From: Aquimarina algiphila
GTDB taxonomy: Bacteria > Bacteroidota > Bacteroidia > Flavobacteriales > Flavobacteriaceae
Assembly (NCBI RefSeq): GCF_007489275.1
Contig: NZ_VLNR01000003.1
Coordinates: 62,001-126,000 of the forward strand
Direction of reading: 5' to 3'
DNA length: 64,000 bases
The notes beneath the pieces are model-generated. The model did not search any database, had not been told where the DNA came from, and saw nothing but the letters and a program-made list of their open reading frames with translations. Below are positions 25,735-35,228 of the stretch, in pieces (position 1 is the stretch's first letter; every line of letters starts with the position of its first letter). Position numbers and translations under genes: made by a program.

Positions 25735-27345
25735 ATGGCTACAGTAATTAATATGCCGCGATTGAGCGACACCATGGAAGAAGGAGTTGTTGCGAAGTGG
25801 CTTGTTAAAAAAGGAGATACAATTAGCGAAGGAGATATCCTGGCTGAAATAGAAACCGATAAAGCTACAATGGAGTTTGAGTCTTTTTATGATGGAGTAC
25901 TACTTCATGTAGGAATCCAAGAAGGAGAAACAGCACCAGTAGATCAGTTATTAGCAATTATCGGAGAAGAAGGTGAAGATATTTCTGGTTTGTTGAATGG
26001 AAGTGCAGCACCAGCTGCTGATGCTCCAAAAGAAGAAAACACTGAAGAATCGGCGGTTCCAACGTCATCTGAATCTACAGCAATACCAGACGGAGTTGAA
26101 ATTATTACTATGCCTCGTCTTAGTGATACAATGGAAGAAGGAACAGTAGCAACCTGGTTGAAAAAAGTTGGAGATACTGTAGAAGAAGGAGATATCTTAG
26201 CTGAAATAGAGACAGATAAAGCTACAATGGAGTTTGAATCCTTCTATAACGGAACTCTACTATATATAGGTATAGAAGAAGGGCAAACTGCAAAGGTTGA
26301 TGTGCTGTTGGCAATAATAGGGCCTGAAGGCACAGATGTTTCAGGTTTAAAAGATGGAGTGACTGTTGCTAGTTCAACGGGTAGTGATCAAAAATCTGAG
26401 ACAGAAGCAAAACCCGAAATAAAAACAGAAACGGCTCCTGTCGCAACAACTAATGGAGGTAGAATATTTGCTTCTCCTTTAGCTAAGAAAATTGCAGCGG
26501 ATAAAGGAATTGATCTTTCCCAAGTCAAAGGAACTGGTGAGAATGGACGTATCGTTAAAAAGGATGTGGAAACATTTACGCCTTCTGCTCCTACTAGTAC
26601 TCCAGTATCAACTAACGAAACAACCCCTACACCAATAGTACAAACATTTACTCCTGCAGGAGAAGAGAGTTTTGAAGAGGTAAAGAATTCGCAAATGCGT
26701 AAAGCGATTGCAAGAAGTCTATCAGCTTCTAAATTTACTGCACCTCACTATTATTTAACAATAGAAGTGGATATGCAGAATGCAATGGCTTCTCGAAAAA
26801 ATATTAATGAATTACCCGATACAAAAGTATCGTTTAATGATATGGTGGTAAAAGCATGTGCAATGGCACTTCGTAAACATCCACAAGTAAATACGCAATG
26901 GACAGATAATACTACTAAGTATGCTAAGCATATTAATATAGGTGTTGCAGTAGCTGTGCCTGATGGTTTAGTCGTTCCAGTATTACCTTTTGCTGATCAT
27001 ATGTCTCTTACTCAAATTGGAGCTAAGGTTAAGGATTTAGCAGTTAGAGCTCGTGATAAGAAATTAACTCCACAAGAAATGAGTGGTAGTACTTTTACGG
27101 TGTCAAACTTGGGTATGTTTGGTATTCAGGAATTTACTTCTATTATTAATCAGCCTAACTCTGCAATATTATCAGTAGGAGCGATTGTAGAAAAACCAGT
27201 AGTAAAAGATGGTCAGGTTGTAGTAGGGAATACAATGAAAGTTACTTTAGCTTGTGATCATAGAACAGTAGATGGAGCTACAGGAGCTCAATTTTTACAG
27301 ACACTAAAACAGTATTTAGAAAACCCGGTTACTATGTTGGCATAG
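25735..27345 (+). CDS. pdhC: Pyruvate dehydrogenase E2 (dihydrolipoamide acetyltransferase)
   Basis: A 536-residue protein. Two lipoyl domains, each with the EIETDKATMEFES lipoylation block, lie at about residues 2-78 and 123-202; an Ala/Pro/Thr-rich linker, a peripheral-subunit binding domain (FASPLAKKIAADKGIDLSQVKGTGENGRIVKKDV), a second linker and the catalytic domain with the acetyltransferase histidine in CDHRTVDGATGAQFL. It carries acetyl groups from E1 to CoA. It directly follows pdhA. The two lipoyl domains are very alike, as after a recent duplication. Confidence 0.95.
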   Translation: MATVINMPRLSDTMEEGVVAKWLVKKGDTISEGDILAEIETDKATMEFESFYDGVLLHVGIQEGETAPVDQLLAIIGEEGEDISGLLNGSAAPAADAPKEENTEESAVPTSSESTAIPDGVEIITMPRLSDTMEEGTVATWLKKVGDTVEEGDILAEIETDKATMEFESFYNGTLLYIGIEEGQTAKVDVLLAIIGPEGTDVSGLKDGVTVASSTGSDQKSETEAKPEIKTETAPVATTNGGRIFASPLAKKIAADKGIDLSQVKGTGENGRIVKKDVETFTPSAPTSTPVSTNETTPTPIVQTFTPAGEESFEEVKNSQMRKAIARSLSASKFTAPHYYLTIEVDMQNAMASRKNINELPDTKVSFNDMVVKACAMALRKHPQVNTQWTDNTTKYAKHINIGVAVAVPDGLVVPVLPFADHMSLTQIGAKVKDLAVRARDKKLTPQEMSGSTFTVSNLGMFGIQEFTSIINQPNSAILSVGAIVEKPVVKDGQVVVGNTMKVTLACDHRTVDGATGAQFLQTLKQYLENPVTMLA

Positions 27346-27375
27346 TTTCAAATACTTTAAATAATATTCACAATT

Positions 27376-27405
27376 AATCCTGTCTCAAATGAGGCGGGAT
27401 TTTTT
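27376..27405 (+). terminator. Terminator after pdhC
   Basis: AATCCTGTCTC pairs with GAGGCGGGATT, allowing two G-U pairs, and is followed by a T run, 30 bases after the stop of the E2 gene. Confidence 0.75.
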
Positions 27406-27428
27406 ATCTTTATCAAAAACATATTCTT

Positions 27429-28400
27429 ATGCAGAAAAATATTTTTATCATTCTGATTGCGATCTTATTTATGAGTTGTAATCAAACTACTACTGCTCAG
27501 TCTCAAGTAAAAACAACTGAAGATGGTGGTTTAGGAAAAACCAAGGTTTCAGACGTTGCAGATATTATGAATTTTTTAGCGAGTGATGAGTTAGGTGGCC
27601 GGGATACAGGGAGTGAGGGTTTAGAAAAGGCAGCTCAATTTATTGAAGGGGAGTTTAAGAAATATGGTATTGCTCCTTATTTTGATACCTATAGAAATGC
27701 TTTTGATGTTAAAGGAACGGCGACATATAATATGGTAGGATACCTTAAAGGAACAGATGCTACTTTATCAAATGAATTCATCATTTTGGGAGCACATTTT
27801 GATCATATAGGAACAGGTAAGGAGGTTAATGGTGATACTATTGCTAATGGAGCTAATGATAATGCTGCTGGTAGTAGTGCGGTTATTTCATTAGCCAAGC
27901 AGTTTGCCCAATTAAAAAATAATAAAAGAAGTATCCTTTTTGTTTTATTTGGAGCTGAAGAAAGAGGGTTATTGGGTTCTGCACATTTGGCTGAAGTCCT
28001 AAAAGAAAAGAATATTAACCTATACACCATGGTTAATTTTGAAATGATAGGTGTGCCTTTAAATGATAAATCCTATAAAGCATATATTACAGGGTTTGAA
28101 ATGTCTAATATGGCTCAAAAAATAAACGATTATGCTGGATCAGAATTGATAGGGTACTTGGCTAAAGCTAAAGAGTTTCAATTGTTCAGAAGAAGTGATA
28201 ACTATCCTTTCTATGAACAATTTAAGGTGCCTTGCCAAACCATTTCTACCTTTGATTTTACAAATTATGACTATTACCACCATGTAGATGACGAAGTATC
28301 TGAAATGAATTTTGAATTTATGGCAGAACTGATTAATAATTGTGTTCCTGTTATTGAAAAAATGGCGAATACAACTGATAAAGAAATTAAGTTAAATTAA
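27429..28400 (+). CDS. M28 family zinc peptidase (lipoprotein)
   Basis: A 323-residue protein with lipobox LFMSC (Cys17) after a signal sequence. The zinc ligand motifs GAHFDHIG and NGANDNAAGSSA, then LFGAEERGLLGS, define M28 aminopeptidases. It probably trims peptides at the periplasm or cell surface. It follows the pyruvate dehydrogenase genes and a terminator, so it has its own promoter. Another M28 enzyme with secretion domains is encoded at 58021. Confidence 0.9.
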   Translation: MQKNIFIILIAILFMSCNQTTTAQSQVKTTEDGGLGKTKVSDVADIMNFLASDELGGRDTGSEGLEKAAQFIEGEFKKYGIAPYFDTYRNAFDVKGTATYNMVGYLKGTDATLSNEFIILGAHFDHIGTGKEVNGDTIANGANDNAAGSSAVISLAKQFAQLKNNKRSILFVLFGAEERGLLGSAHLAEVLKEKNINLYTMVNFEMIGVPLNDKSYKAYITGFEMSNMAQKINDYAGSELIGYLAKAKEFQLFRRSDNYPFYEQFKVPCQTISTFDFTNYDYYHHVDDEVSEMNFEFMAELINNCVPVIEKMANTTDKEIKLN

Positions 28401-28448
28401 CTAAGTACACCTCGCAGATTTTAAATCTATAACGTATATTCATATAGA

Positions 28449-29129
28449 ATGAAAAACATTATCATAACCGGCGCTAGCAGAGGTATAGGCTTCGAACTGG
28501 CAAAATTATTTGCCGAAGAGGGACATCAGGTTTTAGCTTTATCCAGAAACGAAAAACCTATTGCTGAACTGCGACATAAAAACATACATTCGTTTTCTTT
28601 TGATATCTGTAATACAAGGGATTTAAAAAAGATGACAGATTATATTTCATCCACTTGGAAACAGGTAGATGTTTTGATAAACAATGCAGGTAAATTATTA
28701 CATAAACCTTTTAGCGAAATTTCTACACAAGATTTTGAGGAAGTATATAAGGTAAATGTTTTTGGAGTAGCCGAAATTACACGTTTGATTTTACCTTTTA
28801 TGACATCAGGTAGTCATGTGGTTACCATAAGTAGTATGGGAGGGATACAAGGAAGTATAAAATTTCCCGGACTGGCTGCGTATAGCTCTAGTAAAGGAGC
28901 AGTGATCACATTAAGTGAATTGTGGGCAGAAGAATATAAAGAAAGTGGTATTGCTTTTAATGTTTTAGCACTTGGAGCAGTTCAAACAGAAATGTTAGAA
29001 GAAGCGTTTCCTGGGTATCAAGCACCTCTAACCGCAATAGAAATGGCAAGTTATATCAAAAACTTTTCATTAACCGGGAACTCCTTTTATAATGGAAAAG
29101 TTCTTCAGGTTTCTAATAGCACTCCTTAG
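28449..29129 (+). CDS. Short-chain dehydrogenase/reductase
   Basis: A 226-residue Rossmann protein. GASRGIGFELAK is the nucleotide loop, VLINNAG the NNAG motif, SSMGG carries the catalytic serine, and YSSSKGA the YxxxK pair. It is a classical SDR of unknown substrate, using NAD(P). It starts 48 bases after the M28 gene and ends shortly before a 380-base gap. A role in carbonyl reduction or sugar metabolism is possible, but nothing nearby fixes it. Confidence 0.9.
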   Translation: MKNIIITGASRGIGFELAKLFAEEGHQVLALSRNEKPIAELRHKNIHSFSFDICNTRDLKKMTDYISSTWKQVDVLINNAGKLLHKPFSEISTQDFEEVYKVNVFGVAEITRLILPFMTSGSHVVTISSMGGIQGSIKFPGLAAYSSSKGAVITLSELWAEEYKESGIAFNVLALGAVQTEMLEEAFPGYQAPLTAIEMASYIKNFSLTGNSFYNGKVLQVSNSTP

Positions 29130-29475
29130 TAAAGTGAAAAAAGAGTTTTGCATTACATTTACAGTGTTTGGTGGTAAATTTTATCTTTTATCTGCTTTTT
29201 TGTTTAAAAACTCTGTTTTATAACTTAAGTGTTTTTTAATAATCTTCAAATTAGAAATCAGAAGCTGTAGTAATGATCTGTTAACTCTTGTAATATTATT
29301 TCGAATGATATGTATACCTGTTGTGGTTATGATAAACCATATGTGCTATAGATTTATCCAAAATATTTTTTTAATAGACGACATTTAATGATTTTTATAT
29401 CGAGTTTTATTGATTGTTGAGTATGTCAATATAACTTAAGTTATACTTAAATTCTAATATAATTAGTTTGGTTAT
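29130..29475. other. Intergenic stretch with no gene
   Basis: About 350 bases between the SDR gene and the hairpin at 29476. All frames are broken; I see no RNA gene or repeat. Confidence 0.5.
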
Positions 29476-29510
29476 AGAATCCGTCAATAAATTTGACGGA
29501 TTCTGTTTTT
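29476..29510. terminator. Terminator between convergent genes
   Basis: AGAATCCGTCAA and TTGACGGATTCT form a long stem. The T run is on the plus strand; the minus-strand lipoprotein gene ends 4 bases away. Confidence 0.8.
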
Positions 29511-29513
29511 TAA

Positions 29514-29984
29514 CTACAAGTCGGATGTGGATTTAGTTCCTATAGTGTCAAAAGTAATTTTTGTAGTTTTTAATAGTTCTCCTTCAATTTCTATGTTTGA
29601 AGTTTTGATAGTAGTGATGATTGTATCTATAGTAGTAGCAAAGACAACTTCTGTTTTTACTGTTTTTATAGAATCCGAAACAGTTTGAAAAGCCCCTATA
29701 AAGTTAACTTCTTTGATATTAGTATCTTTAATAGACAGCACACTATTTTGTTTACTTCTTGAACTAAAGTCTGGATGAGATTTTTCTAACGTTTCTTTGT
29801 CAATAAATTCCTGTAGTTTTTGTGTAATTAGGATGATATAAGCTTCATTTTCTGAAATGATAGGACGACTATCTTCTTCTAATGCTTCAATAGTTTCTGA
29901 AGCTTCCATGTCTAATTCTTTTGAAGGAGCTTTAGCGCAGGCAAATACTAATGTCGATATTATGATGTACACAAACTGTTTCAT
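29514..29984 (-). CDS. Hypothetical lipoprotein
   Basis: The 156-residue protein has a lipoprotein signal with the box VFACAK (Cys16 as the lipid site). The mature part is acidic at first (LDMEASETIEALEED), then contains a repeated-strand region rich in Thr and Ile near the C-terminus. I recognise no family. It overlaps the preceding gene by 4 bases (ATGA), so the two are translated together. Confidence 0.7.
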   Translation of the reverse strand: MKQFVYIIISTLVFACAKAPSKELDMEASETIEALEEDSRPIISENEAYIILITQKLQEFIDKETLEKSHPDFSSRSKQNSVLSIKDTNIKEVNFIGAFQTVSDSIKTVKTEVVFATTIDTIITTIKTSNIEIEGELLKTTKITFDTIGTKSTSDL

Positions 29985-30802
29985 GATTTTACTTTAAATT
30001 TAAGTTTAACAATTTGTCCGTTTAATCTACGAGATTCTATAATTTCAATATTCTTTAAGCTTTTTGTAGGGGTAGTTAATTTATTTATAAATTCATCTTT
30101 TGTATGTATTTCAATACCTAATCCATAAGGCAAAACCTGAAAAATAGTTGCGTTATTTGCTATTATTCTGGATAGTTCTTTTTTCCTGTTTTTCCAATCT
30201 TTTACCTTTCCGTTAGCATAATAATGTAACATCAGCGCATAATCATCTGTTTGGATTTGTAATTCCTCTTGTGTGTCAGAAGAAGCTATTCTGTATATGG
30301 TATCTGTCTTATGATATGGAGACTGTATAATGAAATGAATAAAATCATCTTCTGTTTTCCAGGTGAAACAACCCAAACTATCGCTTTTTGAATGAAAAGG
30401 AGATTCTTTATCATTTAGTATGATAATATCTATAGGTATTTTGGTTAGAGGCTGATTTCTATCTTGATCAATAAAACAAAAGGTAAATGTTCTTTTGGTA
30501 GGGATTAAAAAGTAGATAGAAATGAATACACCAAACCCAAAAATTACTATCCAAAACCATTTGGGGATAGTAAAGGGTTTTGCAGGGTTGGAATCGATAT
30601 TATGATTATTTTTAAAATCATTCCAGTTGATATAACCACAATATCTAGAAAGTAGATTTAAAATATCTACACGGGGTAATTTCTCTGAGGAGTTTTTGAA
30701 ATAACTATAAAATGATTTTTCACTAATAGTCGCTTTAACTTGTTTTTGCAAATCTTCCTGAAAAACGACAATATCTTGCCCTTTCCACTCAGCAATATCC
30801 AC
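29981..30802 (-). CDS. Hypothetical membrane protein with N-terminal cytoplasmic domain
   Basis: GTG 30802 gives 273 residues, but the frame is open about 50 codons further upstream with coding-like sequence (SEEKILFDLLKKAVTQHFL) and no ATG, so the true start is unresolved. The N-terminal region (FYSYFKNSSEKLPRVDILNLLSRYCGY) looks helical and DNA-binding or protein-binding; a membrane helix follows near residues 84-101 (FWIVIFGFGVFISIYFLI) and then an extracytoplasmic beta-rich domain. Homologous proteins of unknown function occur in flavobacteria as I recall. It may transmit a signal across the inner membrane. Confidence 0.6.
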   Translation of the reverse strand: MDIAEWKGQDIVVFQEDLQKQVKATISEKSFYSYFKNSSEKLPRVDILNLLSRYCGYINWNDFKNNHNIDSNPAKPFTIPKWFWIVIFGFGVFISIYFLIPTKRTFTFCFIDQDRNQPLTKIPIDIIILNDKESPFHSKSDSLGCFTWKTEDDFIHFIIQSPYHKTDTIYRIASSDTQEELQIQTDDYALMLHYYANGKVKDWKNRKKELSRIIANNATIFQVLPYGLGIEIHTKDEFINKLTTPTKSLKNIEIIESRRLNGQIVKLKFKVKS

Positions 30803-31019
30803 GCTCGAAGCGTTATTTGCAGTTAAAAAATGTTGTGTAACTGCTTTTTTTAAGAGATCGAATAGTATTTTTTCTTCAGAAGTAATAATTGTATGATTTT
30901 GATAATAAGGTGTTTGTGTTTTGTAAAATGATTTACAATTGCTTTACAAGTGTTCTACAATAGATTCATCTGGTTAGCTTTTAAGTTTGTTTTCAGATAA
31001 CAATATAAAAAGTATATAG

Positions 31020-32597
31020 ATGAAAACAAAGGTGATTAAAAAAATCAAAGTAGTATTTATGGGATTATTAGTTTTAAGTATTGGTTCTTGTAATCAATTA
31101 CCTAAAAGAGTCAACCATATTAATGAATCTGGTATTACAGAAGAAGAAGTTGATTTCGAATACAAATTAGAATATTTAGAGGGAGTAGATAAGAATTCAG
31201 AGGAGTATCAAGAAATACTAGAGAACAATTTTAAAAGGGTGAGTTTTTCGCCGGTCTCTACTTTTTCTATAGATGTTGATAGGGCATCATATAGTAATAT
31301 TCGTAGAATGATAAATAATGGACAAGAAATCGAAAAAGATGCTGTTAAAATTGAAGAAATGATCAATTATTTTAAATATGAATATGATCAGCCAACCGAT
31401 AAACATCCATTTGCAATTCATACAGAATCAGGAGCTACACCATGGAACAATAATACAAGATTGGTGAAAATTGGATTAAAAGGTAAGGAAGTACCTGTAG
31501 ATTACATTCCAGCTTCTAACTTGGTGTTTTTGATAGATGTTTCAGGATCCATGGGGGAAACAAATAAATTGCCATTATTGAAAAGCGCATTGAAGCTGTT
31601 GGTCGGTCAGCTTAGAGAAAACGATAAAGTTTCTATTGTGGTATACGCAGGAGCAGCAGGAGTTGTTCTTGAACCCACTTCTGGTGACGATAAACAGAAA
31701 ATTATACAAGCATTAGAGGATCTTATGGCAGGAGGTTCAACAGCAGGTGGAGAAGGTATTGAGTTAGCCTATAAAATAGCTGAGGAAAATTTTATTAAAA
31801 ATGGGAATAATAGGGTGATTTTGGCTACAGATGGAGATTTTAATATAGGTGAAAGTTCGGATAAAGAAATGAAGAGGCTTATTGAAATTAAGAGAGAATC
31901 CGGAGTGTTTTTAACTTGTTTAGGGTTTGGGATGAATAACTATAAAGATAGTAAACTTGAAACATTGGCAAATACAGGTAATGGTAATCATGCATACATT
32001 GATAGTATGCAAGAGGCACAACGTGTATTAGGAACCGAGTTTGGCGGTACGTTGTTTACCATTGCTAAGGATGTAAAAATTCAAGTCGAATTTAATCCAG
32101 CAAAGGTTACAGCATATCGTTTAATAGGATATGAAAATCGATTGCTTGATGACGAAGATTTTATTGATGATACCAAAGATGCTGGTGAGTTAGGAAGCGG
32201 TCATACTGTCACTGCTCTGTATGAGGTAATACCTAAAGGAGTAGAAAGTAGATATCTCAAAGATGTTTCAGATTTAAAATACGCCAATAAGACGGAGAAA
32301 AACAACTATGGTAATGAAATGTTTACCGTTAAGGTAAGGTATAAAAACCCAAAAGAAAATCAAAGTATAGAAATGTTACATGTCTTTACGATGGATACAG
32401 AAATAGAAATGTCAACAGATTTTCAATTTGCTTCTTCTGTTGCTTGGTTTGGAATGAAGTTAAGGGATTCTAAATACCTCCAGAATCAGAATACAGAAGA
32501 TATCATATCTCTAGCTCAAAATAATAAGGGTAAAGATGTTTTGGGTTATAGAGCAGAGTTTGTAAGGTTAATTAGTAGTTATGAAGGAGCAAAGTAA
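31020..32597 (+). CDS. von Willebrand factor A domain lipoprotein (YfbK type)
   Basis: A 525-residue lipoprotein with Cys24 in SIGSCNQ. The N-terminal module (FSIDVDRASYSNIRRMI) and the VWA domain with metal-site DVSGSMGE (Asp173) and ATDGDFNIG, plus the C-terminal HTVTALYEVIP region, match the YfbK family. These proteins are anchored in a membrane and bind partners through metal-dependent adhesion. It is followed by a DUF4349 lipoprotein gene overlapping by 17 bases, so they form a unit. Confidence 0.9.
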   Translation: MKTKVIKKIKVVFMGLLVLSIGSCNQLPKRVNHINESGITEEEVDFEYKLEYLEGVDKNSEEYQEILENNFKRVSFSPVSTFSIDVDRASYSNIRRMINNGQEIEKDAVKIEEMINYFKYEYDQPTDKHPFAIHTESGATPWNNNTRLVKIGLKGKEVPVDYIPASNLVFLIDVSGSMGETNKLPLLKSALKLLVGQLRENDKVSIVVYAGAAGVVLEPTSGDDKQKIIQALEDLMAGGSTAGGEGIELAYKIAEENFIKNGNNRVILATDGDFNIGESSDKEMKRLIEIKRESGVFLTCLGFGMNNYKDSKLETLANTGNGNHAYIDSMQEAQRVLGTEFGGTLFTIAKDVKIQVEFNPAKVTAYRLIGYENRLLDDEDFIDDTKDAGELGSGHTVTALYEVIPKGVESRYLKDVSDLKYANKTEKNNYGNEMFTVKVRYKNPKENQSIEMLHVFTMDTEIEMSTDFQFASSVAWFGMKLRDSKYLQNQNTEDIISLAQNNKGKDVLGYRAEFVRLISSYEGAK

Positions 32598-33456
32598 TAT
32601 TAAAAGTATGGGATTTAGATTCGCGAAAATATATTTTTGTTTAAGTGTTTTTATGTGTTCAATCTTCTCTTGTTCTAAATATGAGAACAAATATGATGAA
32701 AGTATCGCATTAGAGGAAACAGGAGAAACTGCTCTTTTAAATACACATCAGACTGAAGATGCTGGAGGGATAGAAGTAAAAAATAAAAATGTTATAAATA
32801 ATCAGATAAAAATCATCAGAAATGCGAATTGCAGAATCAAAGTTGCAAGCGTTGAAAAAGCAACAATATTAGCAAAGAAGATTGCTTCAGAACATAACGG
32901 ATATATTTCTGATGAAAGATTTACAAATACAAATTATGCTAAAGAAAATCGTTTCACTATCAGGATTCCTCAGAATGAATTTGATGTGGTGCTTGATGGT
33001 GTTTGTGGGCTGGCAGAATTTGTGGATTATAAAAATATTTCTACTGTAGATGTAACAGAAGAATATGTAGATATAACTTCTCGGTTAAAGACAAAATTTG
33101 AAGTAAAACAGCGTTACGAAAACATTTTAAGAACCAAGGCTAAGACAGTAGAAGATATTCTAAAAGCAGAAGAAAAACTGAGTAAACTTCAGGAAGAAAT
33201 TGAGTCAGCACAAGGAAGATTAAATTATTTAACCAATAAAGTGTCTTTTAGCACAATTCAAATAGATATTTATGAGACCATTATCCCTAAAGAAGAACCA
33301 GCAGAGTATCGCCCAGGTTTCTTGGACAAAGCAAAACAAGGCATGTCATTTGGTTGGTCTATCATAGAAAATCTAACGTTGCTATTATTTTATATCTGGC
33401 CATTATTAATTTTAGGAACTTTGATTTTTGTGTATTTTAAGTGGATAAGGAAATAA
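32581..33456 (+). CDS. DUF4349 domain lipoprotein
   Basis: The 291-residue protein starts within the last codons of the VWA gene; ATG 32608 (MGFRFAKIYF) is an alternative that removes the overlap and has AAGGAG before it. The lipobox is IFSCSKY. The DUF4349 region (IIRNANCRIKVASVEKA, then GYISDERFTN and FTIRIPQNEFDVVLDG) is followed by a coiled coil (EEKLSKLQEEIESAQGRLNYL) and a C-terminal membrane helix (LLLFYIWPLLILGTLIFVYF). The function is unknown. Co-transcription with the VWA gene suggests a shared surface assembly. Confidence 0.85.
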   Translation: MKEQSNIKSMGFRFAKIYFCLSVFMCSIFSCSKYENKYDESIALEETGETALLNTHQTEDAGGIEVKNKNVINNQIKIIRNANCRIKVASVEKATILAKKIASEHNGYISDERFTNTNYAKENRFTIRIPQNEFDVVLDGVCGLAEFVDYKNISTVDVTEEYVDITSRLKTKFEVKQRYENILRTKAKTVEDILKAEEKLSKLQEEIESAQGRLNYLTNKVSFSTIQIDIYETIIPKEEPAEYRPGFLDKAKQGMSFGWSIIENLTLLLFYIWPLLILGTLIFVYFKWIRK

Positions 33457-33464
33457 AAAATAAT

Positions 33465-33498
33465 AAATTAAGCGTACTATTCTGGTGCGCTTAATTTT
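33465..33498 (+). terminator. Terminator after the DUF4349 gene
   Basis: AAATTAAGCG and CGCTTAATTT form a stem with a T-rich tail. A possible GTG start of the next gene at 33485 lies inside this stem, which argues for a later start. Confidence 0.75.
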
Positions 33499-33541
33499 GT
33501 ATTTTGCAAAAGCAAAAAGGAAGATTAATAATTTTATACGC

Positions 33542-34138
33542 TTGAAAGAAATATTAAGGAGATATATTCCAGAACGATCTGTAGATAGGGCATTTGATTT
33601 GGTTGTAAAATGTAATGTACATCTTAAAATCGTTAATGAACGAGTTACCAGACATGGAGATTACCGCAAAATGCCTGATGGAAGACATCAGATTACAGTA
33701 AATGCCTCTCTTAATAAATATCGTTTTCTCATTACACTAATTCATGAAATTGCTCATTTGGTCGCTTTTGAACAGTATGGGAGATTCATAAAACCTCATG
33801 GTGTAGAATGGAAAAATACTTTTCAGAAATTGATGCTACCTTACATTAATCCAGAGATTTTTCCATCTAAGCTATTACCTGTCATAGCGAATCATTTTAA
33901 AAACCCAAGAGCAAGTAGTGATACTGATGAGAAATTAGCATTAGCATTAAAACAATTTGATCCTGCTAATGATAAAAATTATATCTTTGAATTACCCCTA
34001 GGAAGTGTTTTTCGATTATATAATGGAAAAATCTTCAAAAAAGGTAATAAGAAAGTAAAGCGCTATGAATGCGTAGAACTTGATACAGGAAGAGTTTACC
34101 TTTTTAATCCAAACGCAGAAGTTGAATTATTAAACTGA
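33542..34138 (+). CDS. SprT-like zinc metalloprotein
   Basis: No ATG is available near the family start. I choose TTG 33542 because KEILRRYIPERSV matches where the family begins; the GTG at 33485 lies within the upstream terminator stem. The protein is about 198 residues. It shows VHLKIVNERVTRHGDYR, the HEIAHLVAFEQYG zinc motif and a C-terminal beta domain. SprT-like proteins are metallopeptidase-related and linked in eukaryotes to DNA-protein crosslink repair; the bacterial role is unclear. manC starts 3 bases later. Confidence 0.8.
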   Translation: MKEILRRYIPERSVDRAFDLVVKCNVHLKIVNERVTRHGDYRKMPDGRHQITVNASLNKYRFLITLIHEIAHLVAFEQYGRFIKPHGVEWKNTFQKLMLPYINPEIFPSKLLPVIANHFKNPRASSDTDEKLALALKQFDPANDKNYIFELPLGSVFRLYNGKIFKKGNKKVKRYECVELDTGRVYLFNPNAEVELLN

Positions 34139-34141
34139 CTT

Positions 34142-35221
34142 ATGAACAAAAATTATTATGCTATTCTTATGGCGGGCGGAGTAGGCTCTAGGTTTTGGCC
34201 AGTAAGTACAACAGAATTTCCGAAACAATTTCATGATATGTTGGGTACAGGAGAAACTTTAATTCAACGTACTTTTTCTCGTTTAACTAAGATTATTCCA
34301 AAAGAGAATATATTTATTCTTACTAATCAGCGTTATAATGATTTGGTTTTAGAACAATTGCCAGAAGTACAACAGAAGCAGGTAGTTACTGAGCCAGCGA
34401 TGCGTAATACAGCACCATGTATCCTGTATGCATCATTAAAAATTCAAAAAGATAATCCTGATGCAGTAATGGTTGTAGCGCCAAGCGATCACTGGATTGA
34501 GGATGAAACCGCCTTTATAGCAAATTTAGAACAAAGCTTTATAGCTTGTTCTAAAAGCGATATTCTCATGACTTTGGGGATTCAACCAACATTTCCTAAT
34601 ACAGGCTATGGATATATTCATTATGATAAAGAAAGCAAAGTTGCAAGAAAAAAAGTAATTCAGTTTACTGAGAAGCCAGATTATGATACTGCAAAACAGT
34701 TCTTGAGTACTGGGAATTATTTATGGAATGCAGGAATATTTATTTGGAGTGCTAAAAGCATTATAACAGCATTTAGTAGATTTCAAAAAGAAATGACTGC
34801 ATTATTTGAAAAAGGAATACAGGTGTATAATACCAAGGAAGAAGGTGATTTTATCAATACTAATTACCCGCTAGCAGAAAATATATCTATTGATTATGCC
34901 ATTTTGGAAAAAGCAGAGAATGTATATGTATTTCCTGCAACATTTGATTGGAATGATTTAGGTACCTGGGGATCATTATATGATAAACTAGATAAAACAG
35001 AAGCAAATAATGCTGTCGTTAATGCTAACGTTTTGGCAGTAAATGCGTCTAATAATATGATTAGAACTTCAAGCGATAAAATTGTCGTAGTTGATGGTTT
35101 AGAGGATTATATCATTGTTGATAAAGAAGATGTACTCTTGATTTACCCTAAAAGCAAAGAACAGGATATTAAAGTAGTACTTAAAAAAGTAAAAGAAAAA
35201 TACGGAGAACAATACGGATAA
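34142..35221 (+). CDS. manC: Mannose-1-phosphate guanylyltransferase
   Basis: A 359-residue nucleotidyltransferase with the signature MAGGVGSRFWPVSTTEFPKQF at the N-terminus, VAPSDHWI, FTEKPDYDTAKQF and WNAGIFIW. It makes GDP-mannose from mannose-1-phosphate and GTP for surface polysaccharides. The C-terminal isomerase domain of bifunctional enzymes is absent, so this is the single-domain form. The link to the glycosylglycerate locus, where mannose might arise, is only speculative. Confidence 0.93.
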   Translation: MNKNYYAILMAGGVGSRFWPVSTTEFPKQFHDMLGTGETLIQRTFSRLTKIIPKENIFILTNQRYNDLVLEQLPEVQQKQVVTEPAMRNTAPCILYASLKIQKDNPDAVMVVAPSDHWIEDETAFIANLEQSFIACSKSDILMTLGIQPTFPNTGYGYIHYDKESKVARKKVIQFTEKPDYDTAKQFLSTGNYLWNAGIFIWSAKSIITAFSRFQKEMTALFEKGIQVYNTKEEGDFINTNYPLAENISIDYAILEKAENVYVFPATFDWNDLGTWGSLYDKLDKTEANNAVVNANVLAVNASNNMIRTSSDKIVVVDGLEDYIIVDKEDVLLIYPKSKEQDIKVVLKKVKEKYGEQYG

Positions 35222-35228
35222 ATTTATT

